Of a DNA stretch of 39,739 bases, positions 24,722-32,727 are shown in pieces. The stretch is from JBJSXF01 sp046086225 (lineage in GTDB: Bacteria; Actinomycetota; Acidimicrobiia; IMCC26256; PALSA-610). The notes beneath the pieces were generated by a model, which searched no databases, was not told the DNA's origin, and saw nothing but the letters and a program-made list of their open reading frames with translations. The position numbers and the translations under genes were made by a program. Within the stretch, counting starts at the first letter, position 1. Each line of letters begins with the position of its first letter. Location: assembly GCA_046086225.1 (NCBI GenBank), contig JBJSXF010000061.1:1-39739 (forward strand). The letters are read 5' to 3'.

Positions 24722-25518
24722 CGCCCCTCGAAGCGGGGCTCCCGCTTCTCCATGAAGGCAGTGATCCCCTCGCGGAAGTCGGCAGTGCCGAAGAGCCGCA
24801 TCGTCTCCTGGAGCACCTTGGCGCTGTGGGGTCGGAACTCCTCGGTGAGTCCCTCCCGGAAGAGCCGTTTCATCGACCGGATGGCGAGAGGTGCGTTCGC
24901 CGCGATCTCGGCGGCCCAGGCGCGTCCCGTCGCGACGAGGTCGTCGTCAGCGACGACTTCGTCGAGCAGACCCAACGCTCGCGACTCGGCGCTGTCGAGA
25001 TCGCGTCCGAGCATCGCGATCCGGCACGCAGTTGACCAGCCGACGAGCCGGGGGAGGTACCAGGTGCCCCCGCTCTCGGGAACGACGCCGCGTTTGGCGA
25101 AGCCGGGGAGTAACCGGGTCGAGGTACTCCCGATCCGCAGGTCGCAGCCGAGGGCGAGATCGAGGCCGTAGCCGGCGGCAGCCCCGTTGATGACACCGAT
25201 CACCGGAAGGTCGAGCTCCTGGAGTACGACGGTCGGCAGGTTGCCGATCGCACTGCCCGCGTCGCCGACCGCGGCCGGGTCGGAGCCGATGCCGGTGCCA
25301 GCCAAGGTGTCCTTGATGTCGAGCCCGGAGCAGAAGCCCTTCCCGGCCCCGGTGAGAATGATGCAGCGCACACTCGGGTCGGCGTCGGCGGTGCGCAAAG
25401 CGTCGGTGAGCTCGCCCAGCATGCGCCCCGAGATCGCGTTGCGGCGATGGGGCCGGTTGAGGGTGATGGTGGCGATCGCGTCGCTCGTCTCGGACAGGAC
25501 CTCGGGTTCATCGGCCAC
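24718..25518 (-). CDS. Enoyl-CoA hydratase/isomerase family protein
   Basis: This is a 266-residue crotonase-fold protein, probably acting on an acyl-CoA in beta-oxidation or a related pathway. Features are TLNRPHRRNAIS, GFCSGLDIKD (oxyanion hole strand), INGAAAGYGLDLALGCDLRIG (cited by GAAAGYGLDLALGCD), and VPESGGTWYLPRLVG carrying the second Glu position of hydratases. The first catalytic Glu position is less typical, so isomerase or another crotonase activity is possible. The GTG start has GGAG about seven bases upstream and lies 30 bases after the uppP stop on the same strand, so the two may be co-transcribed. Confidence 0.9.
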   Translation of the reverse strand: MADEPEVLSETSDAIATITLNRPHRRNAISGRMLGELTDALRTADADPSVRCIILTGAGKGFCSGLDIKDTLAGTGIGSDPAAVGDAGSAIGNLPTVVLQELDLPVIGVINGAAAGYGLDLALGCDLRIGSTSTRLLPGFAKRGVVPESGGTWYLPRLVGWSTACRIAMLGRDLDSAESRALGLLDEVVADDDLVATGRAWAAEIAANAPLAIRSMKRLFREGLTEEFRPHSAKVLQETMRLFGTADFREGITAFMEKREPRFEGR

Positions 25519-25548
25519 GGGTGCGCTCCGGGGGTCGGATCGGATGGT

Positions 25549-26373
25549 TCAGCGGGGGGCCACGGCGCCGGTCGCGAGCAGCAGCAGCAGCGTCGTCCCG
25601 AGGGTGACACGGTAGATCGCGAAGACGACGATCGAGTGCCGGGCGACGAAGCGGAGGAGCCAGCCGACGGTCGCGTACGCCACGAGGAATGACACAACCG
25701 TCCCGGTGAGTGTGGGGAGCCACCCGACCCCGGCGGAGAGCGCGTCGCCGAGCTCGACGACCGCGGCGGCGGACATCGCGGGGATCGCGAGGAGGAACGC
25801 GAATCGCGTGGCGGTCACGCGGTCGAGGCCCCGGAAGAGGCCTCCTGAGATCGTGGCGGCGGAGCGGGAGACACCGGGCACGAGCGCCACGGCCTGGAAG
25901 ATGCCCACGACGATTCCGTCGCGGGTCGTCAGCGCTCTCTCGCTGCGGTCCTGCCGGGCGACCAGCTCGGCGGCCACCATCACCGCGCTCCAGGCGACGA
26001 GTGCTGCGCCGACCCACCAGAGACTTCGGATCGGCCCGGTGATGATGTCGTGGAAGGCAACCGCCGCGATGCCGATGGGAACGGTGCCGACGATCACGAT
26101 CCAGCCGAGCCGGGCATCGGGTCCGCGCCGGCTGGGGTCCCGGAGCGACCGGAGCCAGGCGGCGGCGACCCGGCTCACGTCAGCACGGAGGGCGAGCACG
26201 ACAGCGGCGATGGCCCCGATCTGAATCACGGCCGTGAACCCGGTGACGGCGGGGTCGTCGACCCGGAGCCCGAGGGCGCGTTCGGCGATCGTCAGGTGAC
26301 CGGTGCTCGAAACCGGCAGGAACTCGGTGAGCCCCTCGATGACCCCGAGCACGATGGCTTGCCAGATCTGCAT
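25549..26373 (-). CDS. uppP: Undecaprenyl-diphosphatase UppP (BacA)
   Basis: UppP dephosphorylates undecaprenyl diphosphate outside the membrane, recycling the lipid carrier for peptidoglycan; extra copies give bacitracin resistance. The 274-residue protein has both family motifs: VIEGLTEFLPVSSTGHL at about 11-27 and PGVSRSAATISGG with GLDRVTATRFAFLLAIP in the second half, plus about eight membrane helices. ATG at 26373 is chosen because GGAAGGGG lies four bases upstream and the family starts here; the longer open frame has no support. TAGCCT about 25 bases upstream may be the -10. It is divergent from the His-rich membrane protein gene. Confidence 0.95.
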   Translation of the reverse strand: MQIWQAIVLGVIEGLTEFLPVSSTGHLTIAERALGLRVDDPAVTGFTAVIQIGAIAAVVLALRADVSRVAAAWLRSLRDPSRRGPDARLGWIVIVGTVPIGIAAVAFHDIITGPIRSLWWVGAALVAWSAVMVAAELVARQDRSERALTTRDGIVVGIFQAVALVPGVSRSAATISGGLFRGLDRVTATRFAFLLAIPAMSAAAVVELGDALSAGVGWLPTLTGTVVSFLVAYATVGWLLRFVARHSIVVFAIYRVTLGTTLLLLLATGAVAPR

Positions 26374-26493
26374 GCGGCCCCTTCCGTGCCCGGCGAGGCT
26401 AACGGGCGGGCTTCCGGGAACCGAGGGAACGGGTCTCCGGCTGCTCTCGCGCACCGACGGGCCCGGCGGCGGCCGAGAGCTCCGATTCGGGCC

Positions 26494-26499
26494 TAGGCT
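26494..26499 (+). promoter_or_regulatory. Likely -10 element, leaderless start of the His-rich membrane protein gene
   Basis: TAGGCT ends seven bases before the ATG at 26507, with no ribosome site between. Confidence 0.5.
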
Positions 26500-26506
26500 C
26501 TCCCAC

Positions 26507-27715
26507 ATGACTGTCGCCCTCGACGCCAATCAGACGTTCGCGATCCGGGTGCCCACCCGGGACCGGCTCAGCGCGCTCACGATCCCGGCCGTCGCCTCGG
26601 TGGGCGGCGGCGCCATCCACGCGGCGGCGATGGGAGTGCACAACGAGCACCGCCAGGCCGTGCTCGTTTTCGGCATCCTCGCCGCGCTCCAGATCGGTTG
26701 GGGAGTCGCCGCGCTCGCGTACGAGCGGGTCCCGGTCGTCATCGCAGGAATCGTGCTCAACGGCGCGGCACTCGCGGGCTGGGTGGTGGCGAAGGTCGCG
26801 GGCCTCGGCTTCATCGAGGGCCTCGGAGAGGCCGAACGGATGCAGTGGGCCGACGGCCTCGCCGCGCTCCTCGCTGCGCTCGCGGTGATGGGGGCCGCGG
26901 CGTGGATACTGAGCGGCCACCGACTGTTCGGCGGAACCGTCTCCCTCATCGGTGCGGTGCTGATCACCGCGGTCTCGGTCTTCGGGATGGTCGAGGCTTC
27001 GGAGCACCAGCACGCAGGCGGGGCGACCGCACTCGGCGCCGGCCACGCTCACGGCGCGACAGGAGGCGAGCACGGACACGGCGCCACGACGGTGGCCGCC
27101 AAGCCCTACGACCCGGCGCTCCCCATCGACCTCTCGGGTACGCCGGGCGTGACCCCGGCCCAGCAGGCCGAGGCCGAGAACCTCATCGCCAACACGCTCG
27201 CCGACCTACCCCAGTGGCGCGATCCGTCGGTGGCCGACGCCCAGGGCTGGCACACGATCGGTGACGGTGTCACCGGATACGAGCACTACATCAACCGGGG
27301 CCTCATGAAGGACGGGCGGATCCTCGACTCGGACCACCCGGAATCGCTCGTCTACGAGCTCGACCGGGCGACCGGCGAGAAGAAGCTGGTCGCCGCGATG
27401 TACCTCCTCGAGCCGGGCACCACGCTCGACACCACCCCGGACTTCGGCGGCAATCTGCTGCAGTGGCACATCCACAACAACCTGTGCTTCACGCAGGAAG
27501 CCGCGCCGAAGGTAGGGGGCCTCACCAACGCCGACGGAACCTGCAACCTGCCCCTGGTGAAGGGACCCGAGACGCCGATGGTCCACGTCTGGATCACCCC
27601 CCACAAGTGCGGGCCCTTCTCGGCGCTCGAAGGAATCCCCGGGGGTCAGATCAAGGAGGGGGAAACCGTCCTCTGCGACCATGCGCACGGTGATCGATCG
27701 GCCGTCCACAACTGA
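26507..27715 (+). CDS. Membrane protein with His-rich linker and exported Cys/His-rich domain
   Basis: This is a 402-residue protein of unknown function. Residues 22-162 hold about five hydrophobic helices. A linker at about 165-192 is rich in histidine (EHQHAGG, GAGHAHGATGGEHGHG), a typical metal-binding composition. The C-terminal 200 residues form a soluble domain with QWHIHNNLCFT (319-329), HVWITPHKCGPF (360-371) and CDHAHGD (390-396), giving many potential ligands (His and four Cys). That pattern fits a copper, zinc or nickel sensor or chaperone on the cell surface, but this is inference. It starts from a likely leaderless promoter and is convergent with the SurE-like gene, 15 bases between stops. 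Confidence 0.8.
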   Translation: MTVALDANQTFAIRVPTRDRLSALTIPAVASVGGGAIHAAAMGVHNEHRQAVLVFGILAALQIGWGVAALAYERVPVVIAGIVLNGAALAGWVVAKVAGLGFIEGLGEAERMQWADGLAALLAALAVMGAAAWILSGHRLFGGTVSLIGAVLITAVSVFGMVEASEHQHAGGATALGAGHAHGATGGEHGHGATTVAAKPYDPALPIDLSGTPGVTPAQQAEAENLIANTLADLPQWRDPSVADAQGWHTIGDGVTGYEHYINRGLMKDGRILDSDHPESLVYELDRATGEKKLVAAMYLLEPGTTLDTTPDFGGNLLQWHIHNNLCFTQEAAPKVGGLTNADGTCNLPLVKGPETPMVHVWITPHKCGPFSALEGIPGGQIKEGETVLCDHAHGDRSAVHN

Positions 27716-27730
27716 CGGCCGACGGTCGGG

Positions 27731-28573
27731 TCACGCCTTCGGCGGCCGGAGGTCGTCGGTCCGGGTGATGTAACCCCGGGTGAACGCCTCGACGTCGGTC
27801 GTGGGCGCAGGGAACGTGGCGGTGCAGTCGACCGGCGCAATGCCGTTCGCCGTTGGGTCGGGCGGGACGATGACGACCGGCCGGGGGGTGCCGAAGGGGC
27901 AGGTCGGTACGTTGAGGTTGGTCACCGACGCGTCACCGTCGCCGACCGGTCGCGCGAGCAATGCGGCTCGGTGCCCCTTTAGCCAGGCGAGGGCCGCTCG
28001 CACCCCGGCGGGGTAGTCGGGTACGGGGCCGAGGCCCTGGCTGACTGCGAGCGCCGGGACTCCCCGGGTCGCAGCGGTGCGGGCCGCGCCGACCGTGCCC
28101 GACACGTCGATCACGACGCCGAGATTCTGACCCTCGTTGATGCCGGAGATGACGACGTGCGGCCACGCGGACCGAGGGGTCGTGTCCAGAGCAAAGTTGA
28201 CGGCATCGGCCGGGAAGCCTTCGACCGCGGTGGCGGTGGCCCCGTTCGCGGTCGTTGCCGCCTGGCCCTCGATCCGACCCGCGGTCGTCCGGGAACCCGA
28301 TCCGCTGCGGTTACCGGCGGGCGCGACGACCGTGACCTCGGTTGCGGGCAGGTCCTGGAGGCCCTGGACGAGAGCCGCGATGCCCGGAGCGCCCACGCCG
28401 TCGTCGTTGGTGACGAGGACGCGGAGCTCGGGGGCCGGAACGGTCGTGGTGGCAACCGGTCTCGGAGCGTCACCGGAGTCGGTGCTCGATCCGCAGGCCG
28501 TCCCGGCCCCGAGGGCGAGAGCTGCGATGAGGAGGGTGGCCCCGAGTCTCGGTGACCGTGCGAGTCGTGCCAT
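27731..28573 (-). CDS. SurE-like 5'/3'-nucleotidase, predicted lipoprotein
   Basis: SurE enzymes are metal-dependent phosphatases acting on nucleoside monophosphates and are normally cytosolic. This 280-residue protein carries the SurE motifs LVTNDDGVGAPGI (metal ligands NDD), VVAPAGNRSGSGS, and ISGINEGQNLG with SGTVGAARTA near the C-terminal half. Unlike canonical SurE it begins with an export signal (hydrophobic residues about 9-25) ending in GTAC (Cys26), then a low-complexity linker, so it is probably a lipoprotein phosphatase outside the membrane. The ATG at 28573 has GGGAGG six bases upstream. Confidence 0.82.
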   Translation of the reverse strand: MARLARSPRLGATLLIAALALGAGTACGSSTDSGDAPRPVATTTVPAPELRVLVTNDDGVGAPGIAALVQGLQDLPATEVTVVAPAGNRSGSGSRTTAGRIEGQAATTANGATATAVEGFPADAVNFALDTTPRSAWPHVVISGINEGQNLGVVIDVSGTVGAARTAATRGVPALAVSQGLGPVPDYPAGVRAALAWLKGHRAALLARPVGDGDASVTNLNVPTCPFGTPRPVVIVPPDPTANGIAPVDCTATFPAPTTDVEAFTRGYITRTDDLRPPKA

Positions 28574-28602
28574 TCCTGCCTCCCGTTCGTGGTGCGTCGG
28601 AA

Positions 28603-28608
28603 AACCTA
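28603..28608 (-). promoter_or_regulatory. Possible -10 element for the SurE-like gene
   Basis: TAGGTT on the minus strand lies 29 bases before the ATG, giving a short leader that includes the GGGAGG ribosome site. No good -35 is seen. Confidence 0.4.
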
Positions 28609-28663
28609 GGGCGTGGGCTCACCCGGGGGCGAGAATGCCGAGAACCCAATCGGAGGTGAGTCC

Positions 28664-29281
28664 ATGGCGAGACTGCGAGGGATCCCGCGGGCGGAGGCCG
28701 CACCGTCGGTGCTCCCGCTCTACGACCTGATGTTCGGCAGCCGCGATCCGGTCGCCGAGCCGGGTACGGCCACGGGTGCGCCCGGCGACTGGTGGACGGT
28801 GTTCGCCCGCGTGCCCGCGATCTTCGATCATTGCGTCTCGGGGTTCGCGCTCTACCAGGATCCGCAGCGACGGCTCCCGGCGCCGCTCCGGGAACTGGGA
28901 CAGACCCGAGCGGGGTGGGTCGTCGGCAGTCGCTTCGTGTTCTCCCAGCACTGCAAGTCGTGTCGGAGCGCCGGGGTCGCCGAGGAGAAGATCGCGGCGA
29001 TTCCCCACTGGGAGGTGGCGACGGTCTTCGCGCCGGGCGAACGGGCCGTGCTGGCCTACACCGATGCGCTGACCGCCGGCCAGGGCCGGGTGCCCGACGG
29101 CGTCTTCGCGGAGTTACGGAATCACCTCGACGAGGAGCAGATCCTCGAACTGACGTACATCACCGCGCTCTACGCAATGCACGCCGTGATGTCACGGGCG
29201 TTGCGCACGGAGTTCGATGACGTCGACGATCCGATCACCGAGGTGCCGGCACCGGGGCCGGACCAGTCGTTCCGGGTGTGA
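28664..29281 (+). CDS. Carboxymuconolactone decarboxylase/AhpD-like family protein
   Basis: This is a 205-residue all-helical protein of the AhpD-like fold. The redox-type motif is SQHCKSCRSAG (CxxC at about 102-105), as in peroxidase-like AhpD, whereas lactone decarboxylases usually lack it. Other family features are LGQTRAGWVVGSRF, ERAVLAYTDALTAG and LELTYITALYAMH. So a thiol peroxidase or reductase role is more likely than decarboxylation, but no partner AhpC is nearby. ATG at 28664 is supported by GGAGGTGAG five bases upstream. The last 47 bases overlap the convergent ECF S-component gene. Confidence 0.85.
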   Translation: MARLRGIPRAEAAPSVLPLYDLMFGSRDPVAEPGTATGAPGDWWTVFARVPAIFDHCVSGFALYQDPQRRLPAPLRELGQTRAGWVVGSRFVFSQHCKSCRSAGVAEEKIAAIPHWEVATVFAPGERAVLAYTDALTAGQGRVPDGVFAELRNHLDEEQILELTYITALYAMHAVMSRALRTEFDDVDDPITEVPAPGPDQSFRV

Positions 29282-30059
29282 GCGCCGCGGTTGCCGGCGG
29301 CAGGAACGATGCTCGTCGGGCGGCACGGCGGAGCGCGCCGAGAACGGGTCCGCCGGCGACGATGACCAGGCCGGCGGTGGCGACGGCGCGGGGGATGTCG
29401 AACCCGAGGGCGGTCGTGAGGTGGAAGGTCCAGAAGCGACCGAGGTTCTCGGCAACGGGGGCCCCGGCCGTGAAGCCGAGCCGGGTGCCGTCGGTGGCAT
29501 ACGGCCAGAACCAGAGGTCCATGACGAGGCCGTAGGCGAGCCCCGCGAACGCGCCGTACGCGGCGAGCATCCCGAGTTCCCGGCGGCCCGTCGCCGGAGG
29601 CAGACACCCGGCGAGGAAGCCGACCCAGGCCGCAGCCAGCATCTGGAACGGGAGCCAGGGCCCGACCCCGCCGGTCAGCAGCGCCGACGCGAGCAGCGTG
29701 AGCGCACCCTGCACGAAGCCGAAGCCGCGGCCGAACACCCGACCCCCCGGCACCAAGAGGAAGAAGAGCGCGGTGAAGCCCGTCGCGCCCATGCCGGGCA
29801 CGCGGAGCGCCGCACCGGCCGCGACGAGTACTCCGAGCACGGCGATCGCCTTGGCGTCGAGGATCCCTTCCGTCAGCTCGGCGAGGAGAATGGCGACGAG
29901 CAGCGGGACGAGCAGCGCGAAGAGCCACGGGGCGTCGACGCTGTGCGCGGCGTCCGCGCTGCTCGACGGGGCGGCGGTCAGGGGCCAGGTGAACGCGGCG
30001 AGACCGACGATCGAGGTGAACGCGAGGAGCAGCGCCGATCGCGGTCGGATCCGGATCAC
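29235..30059 (-). CDS. ECF transporter substrate-specificity (S) component, probably for cobalamin
   Basis: This 274-residue membrane protein has about six to eight hydrophobic helices and is the last gene of the minus-strand ECF operon, coupled to the ATPase by a GTGA overlap. ECF S components bind the vitamin and topple in the membrane during import. The N-terminus (RIRPRSALLLAFTSIVGLAAF), the internal stretch VPGGRVFGRGFGFVQGA and LPFQMLAAAWVGFLAG are typical of the actinobacterial S-component family. It is longer than the usual 180-200 residues, with an Ala/Pro-rich tail. Cobalamin is assigned from the upstream riboswitch, not from residues. GTG at 30059 is chosen from the overlap. Confidence 0.85.
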   Translation of the reverse strand: MIRIRPRSALLLAFTSIVGLAAFTWPLTAAPSSSADAAHSVDAPWLFALLVPLLVAILLAELTEGILDAKAIAVLGVLVAAGAALRVPGMGATGFTALFFLLVPGGRVFGRGFGFVQGALTLLASALLTGGVGPWLPFQMLAAAWVGFLAGCLPPATGRRELGMLAAYGAFAGLAYGLVMDLWFWPYATDGTRLGFTAGAPVAENLGRFWTFHLTTALGFDIPRAVATAGLVIVAGGPVLGALRRAARRASFLPPATAALTPGTTGPAPVPAPR

Positions 30060-31654
30060 GCGGTCGCCTCCAGCACTTCCGTGACGGTCAGCCACGCCAG
30101 CGGGGCGACGACCTTGGCGATCTGCGGGGCGAAGACCGGTGAATGGCAGACCACTTCGCGCGCCGGTCCGTCGGCCACCACTTCGCGGTCGGCCAGGACG
30201 ACGGCCCGGTGCGCGACCTCGGCAACGAGCTCGACGTCGTGGGTCGCGCACACCACGGTGTGACCGGCGGCGGCCAGGTCACGGAGCGTCGCCGCGAGGC
30301 GGTTCTTGGCCGGGAGGTCGAGCCCCCGGGTCGGTTCGTCGAGCAGCACGAGGGTCGGGGTCGGCGCGCAGACGACAGCGAGCGCCAATGCGAGCCGCTG
30401 GCCCTCGGAGAGATCACGGGGGTGGCGATCATCGGGCACGCCATCGGTGATGCGCTCGAGCAGGGTCCGGGTCGAACCCGACGGGAGCCCGTGCTCGCGA
30501 TCCGCGGTCGCGCATTCCGCGCCCACCGACCGTTCGTAGAGGAGCCATCCGGGATCCGACGGCACCAGGGCGACCCGGCGGATTCGCTCGCCCGGTGGCA
30601 GCGCGGCCGGAGCGGCACCGAGGACGGCGATCGAGCCGGCGTCGGGCGGGCGCAGGCCCGCGAGGAGGCCGAGCAGCGTCGACTTGCCGGAGCCGTTCCG
30701 GCCCATCAACGCGACGATCTCACCCCGGCCGATCTCCAGATCCACCGACCGGAGCACCTCCCGCGGGCCGTAGCGCGCCGCGACCCCGGCGACCCGGAGC
30801 ACCGGCTCGCCGGGCACGGGCACCGGTGCGGGGCGGGGCACACAGGTCTCGAGGCGGTCGCGCAGCGCGCCGGCGTGCCGCCGGGCGTCACGGACCGACA
30901 CGGGCGGCGGTGACCAGCCGAGGGCTGTTCCGAGACGGATCACGGGAGGCGCCATCGCACTGTCGGCGAGCACGGTGGCCGGTGCGCCGGCGCGGAGTCG
31001 GCCGGTGTCGTCGATGCGAGCCGCTCGGTTCGCGTACTGGGCGACCCGCTCGAGGCGGTGCTCGGCGACGACGACCGTGAGGCCCAGGTCGTCGACGAGA
31101 CGCAGGAGGATGGCCAGCACGTCTTCGGCCGCGGCCGGATCGAGCGCGCTCGTCGGCTCGTCGAGGACGAGGGTGCGGGGTCCGGCCGTCAGCACCGAGC
31201 CGATCGCGACCCGCTGGGCCTCGCCCGAGGACAACGTCGACAGGCTCCGCCACCGCAGCGCAGCGATCCCGAGCAGGTCGAGCACGTCCTCGACCCGACG
31301 CCGCATTGCGGCCGGATCGGTACCGAGGTTCTCCATGACGTAGGCGAGCTCGTCCTCGACCCGGTCGGTGACGAAGCCGGCGCTCGGCTGCTGGCCGACC
31401 GTGCCGACCCGCGTCGCGAACTCACGAGGGTGGGCGACAGTCGAGAGCTCATCGACGTGCACCCGACCTCGGAGCTCGCCGCCCGTGAAGTGGGGGACGA
31501 GACCGTTCACGGCACGCAGCATGGTCGTCTTGCCCCGACCGGTCTCCCCGACGAGGAGGAAGAACTCGCCGTCGGGGACGGTGAGATCGACGTCGCGGAG
31601 GGTCGGCTCGGCGGCACCCGGATAGGTGAACGTGACGTGCTCGAAGCCGATCAT
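30056..31654 (-). CDS. ECF transporter ATPase, two fused ABC domains (EcfA-A')
   Basis: This is a 532-residue cytoplasmic motor with two complete nucleotide-binding domains. Domain 1 has Walker A VGETGRGKTT (near 34-43), signature LSSGEAQRVAIG and Walker B TLVLDEPTSALD. Domain 2 starts near residue 280 with Walker A MGRNGSGKSTLL, signature LSEGQRLALALA and Walker B LVLLDEPTRGLD. Fusion of the two ATPases is common in actinobacterial ECF systems. ATG at 31654 overlaps the T-component stop (ATGA); its own stop overlaps the S-component start. The long open frame upstream of this ATG is an antiphase shadow of the T gene. Confidence 0.93.
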   Translation of the reverse strand: MIGFEHVTFTYPGAAEPTLRDVDLTVPDGEFFLLVGETGRGKTTMLRAVNGLVPHFTGGELRGRVHVDELSTVAHPREFATRVGTVGQQPSAGFVTDRVEDELAYVMENLGTDPAAMRRRVEDVLDLLGIAALRWRSLSTLSSGEAQRVAIGSVLTAGPRTLVLDEPTSALDPAAAEDVLAILLRLVDDLGLTVVVAEHRLERVAQYANRAARIDDTGRLRAGAPATVLADSAMAPPVIRLGTALGWSPPPVSVRDARRHAGALRDRLETCVPRPAPVPVPGEPVLRVAGVAARYGPREVLRSVDLEIGRGEIVALMGRNGSGKSTLLGLLAGLRPPDAGSIAVLGAAPAALPPGERIRRVALVPSDPGWLLYERSVGAECATADREHGLPSGSTRTLLERITDGVPDDRHPRDLSEGQRLALALAVVCAPTPTLVLLDEPTRGLDLPAKNRLAATLRDLAAAGHTVVCATHDVELVAEVAHRAVVLADREVVADGPAREVVCHSPVFAPQIAKVVAPLAWLTVTEVLEATA

Positions 31655-32727
31655 GCCGTCTCCTCGGCCGGAGGCGGTGGAGTGAGGAACGCCGGGAGGC
31701 ACGCCGCGAGCAGCGCGAGGACCGGGAGCATCGGCAGGGCCGGAACGGTCACCGGCGACGCGGGCGGCACGAGGGCATCCGGGTCGATTCGGGCGACAGT
31801 GGCGAAGGCCACCGCAACCGCGAGGGCGACGGCGGCCGTGAGCCATTCGGCACCGATCCACGCGTCGGGGCGATACCGGGTGCGGGGTGCGCCCGAGCGC
31901 ATCAGGAGGACCGCCCCGGCGAATGCGGCCGCGGCCAGCAGGAGCGCGACGGCACCGAGCGGCGAACCGTGGTCTCCGCCGAAGATGCCGTAGACGCCGA
32001 TCCCGGCCGCGACGACGGCCGCCCCGGTGGCCAGTGCGGCCACGCGGAGTCGCCATGGGCCGATGTCCCCCCGGCGTCCGTAGCCCCGGCTGTCCATCGA
32101 TGCGGCGAGCGCGAGGGCCTGGTCGAGGGCACCTTCGAGGACCGGCACCGCGACGCCCCGGACCGCAGCGAGTCCACGGTCCGGCCGCCCGCGGAGTCGG
32201 CGGGCTTCGCGGATGCGGCGGGCGCCCACGGTGGCGAGCGGTGCGAAGGAGAGTCCGACGGTCACCACGAGGCCGACCTCGTAGAAGGGCGCGGGGAGGG
32301 CACGCAGGAGTCGGGCCGGGCTCGTGAGCGAGTTCGCCGCGCCGACGCAGGCGAGCAGGGCGGCTAGCTGGAGGCCTGCGGCCACGGCATTCAGCAGCGA
32401 TGCGGAGGTGACGGGTCCGCCGACGCTCGTCCCGGCGGCCCAGTCCGGGAGCGTGAGCTGCGGAGTCGTGAAGAGCACGGTGCCCGGGAGGCGTTGGCCG
32501 AAACCGATCTCGAGCAGCACCCGGAAAGCAATGACGAACAGGCCGAGGCGCAGGAACGTCGCGTACCCCGATGCCCAGGGCGTATCGGGGCGTCGGGCGG
32601 CGACCACGAGCCAGGTCACGGCGACGATCAACGAGAGCAGGAAGAGGTTCGTCGTCCGCAGGGCGGCGTAGCCGAGCGCGCCGGCCCAGGCCCACCAGGC
32701 GAACGGGTGGAGGAGGCGTGCGCTCAC
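31651..32727 (-). CDS. ECF transporter transmembrane (T) component
   Basis: This 358-residue membrane protein links the S component to the ATPase. It has several hydrophobic helices (for example YAALRTTNLFLLSLIVAVTW and a C-terminal hydrophobic block), and the family coupling motif is LAASMDSRGYGRRG near residue 215, the RG(Y/F)G signature of EcfT proteins. A second conserved region is RLLRALPAPFYEVGLVV with FAPLATVGARRIREARRLRG. GTG at 32727 overlaps the preceding gene's stop (GTGA). Longer than stand-alone EcfT because of an extra C-terminal membrane region. Confidence 0.9.
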   Translation of the reverse strand: MSARLLHPFAWWAWAGALGYAALRTTNLFLLSLIVAVTWLVVAARRPDTPWASGYATFLRLGLFVIAFRVLLEIGFGQRLPGTVLFTTPQLTLPDWAAGTSVGGPVTSASLLNAVAAGLQLAALLACVGAANSLTSPARLLRALPAPFYEVGLVVTVGLSFAPLATVGARRIREARRLRGRPDRGLAAVRGVAVPVLEGALDQALALAASMDSRGYGRRGDIGPWRLRVAALATGAAVVAAGIGVYGIFGGDHGSPLGAVALLLAAAAFAGAVLLMRSGAPRTRYRPDAWIGAEWLTAAVALAVAVAFATVARIDPDALVPPASPVTVPALPMLPVLALLAACLPAFLTPPPPAEETA

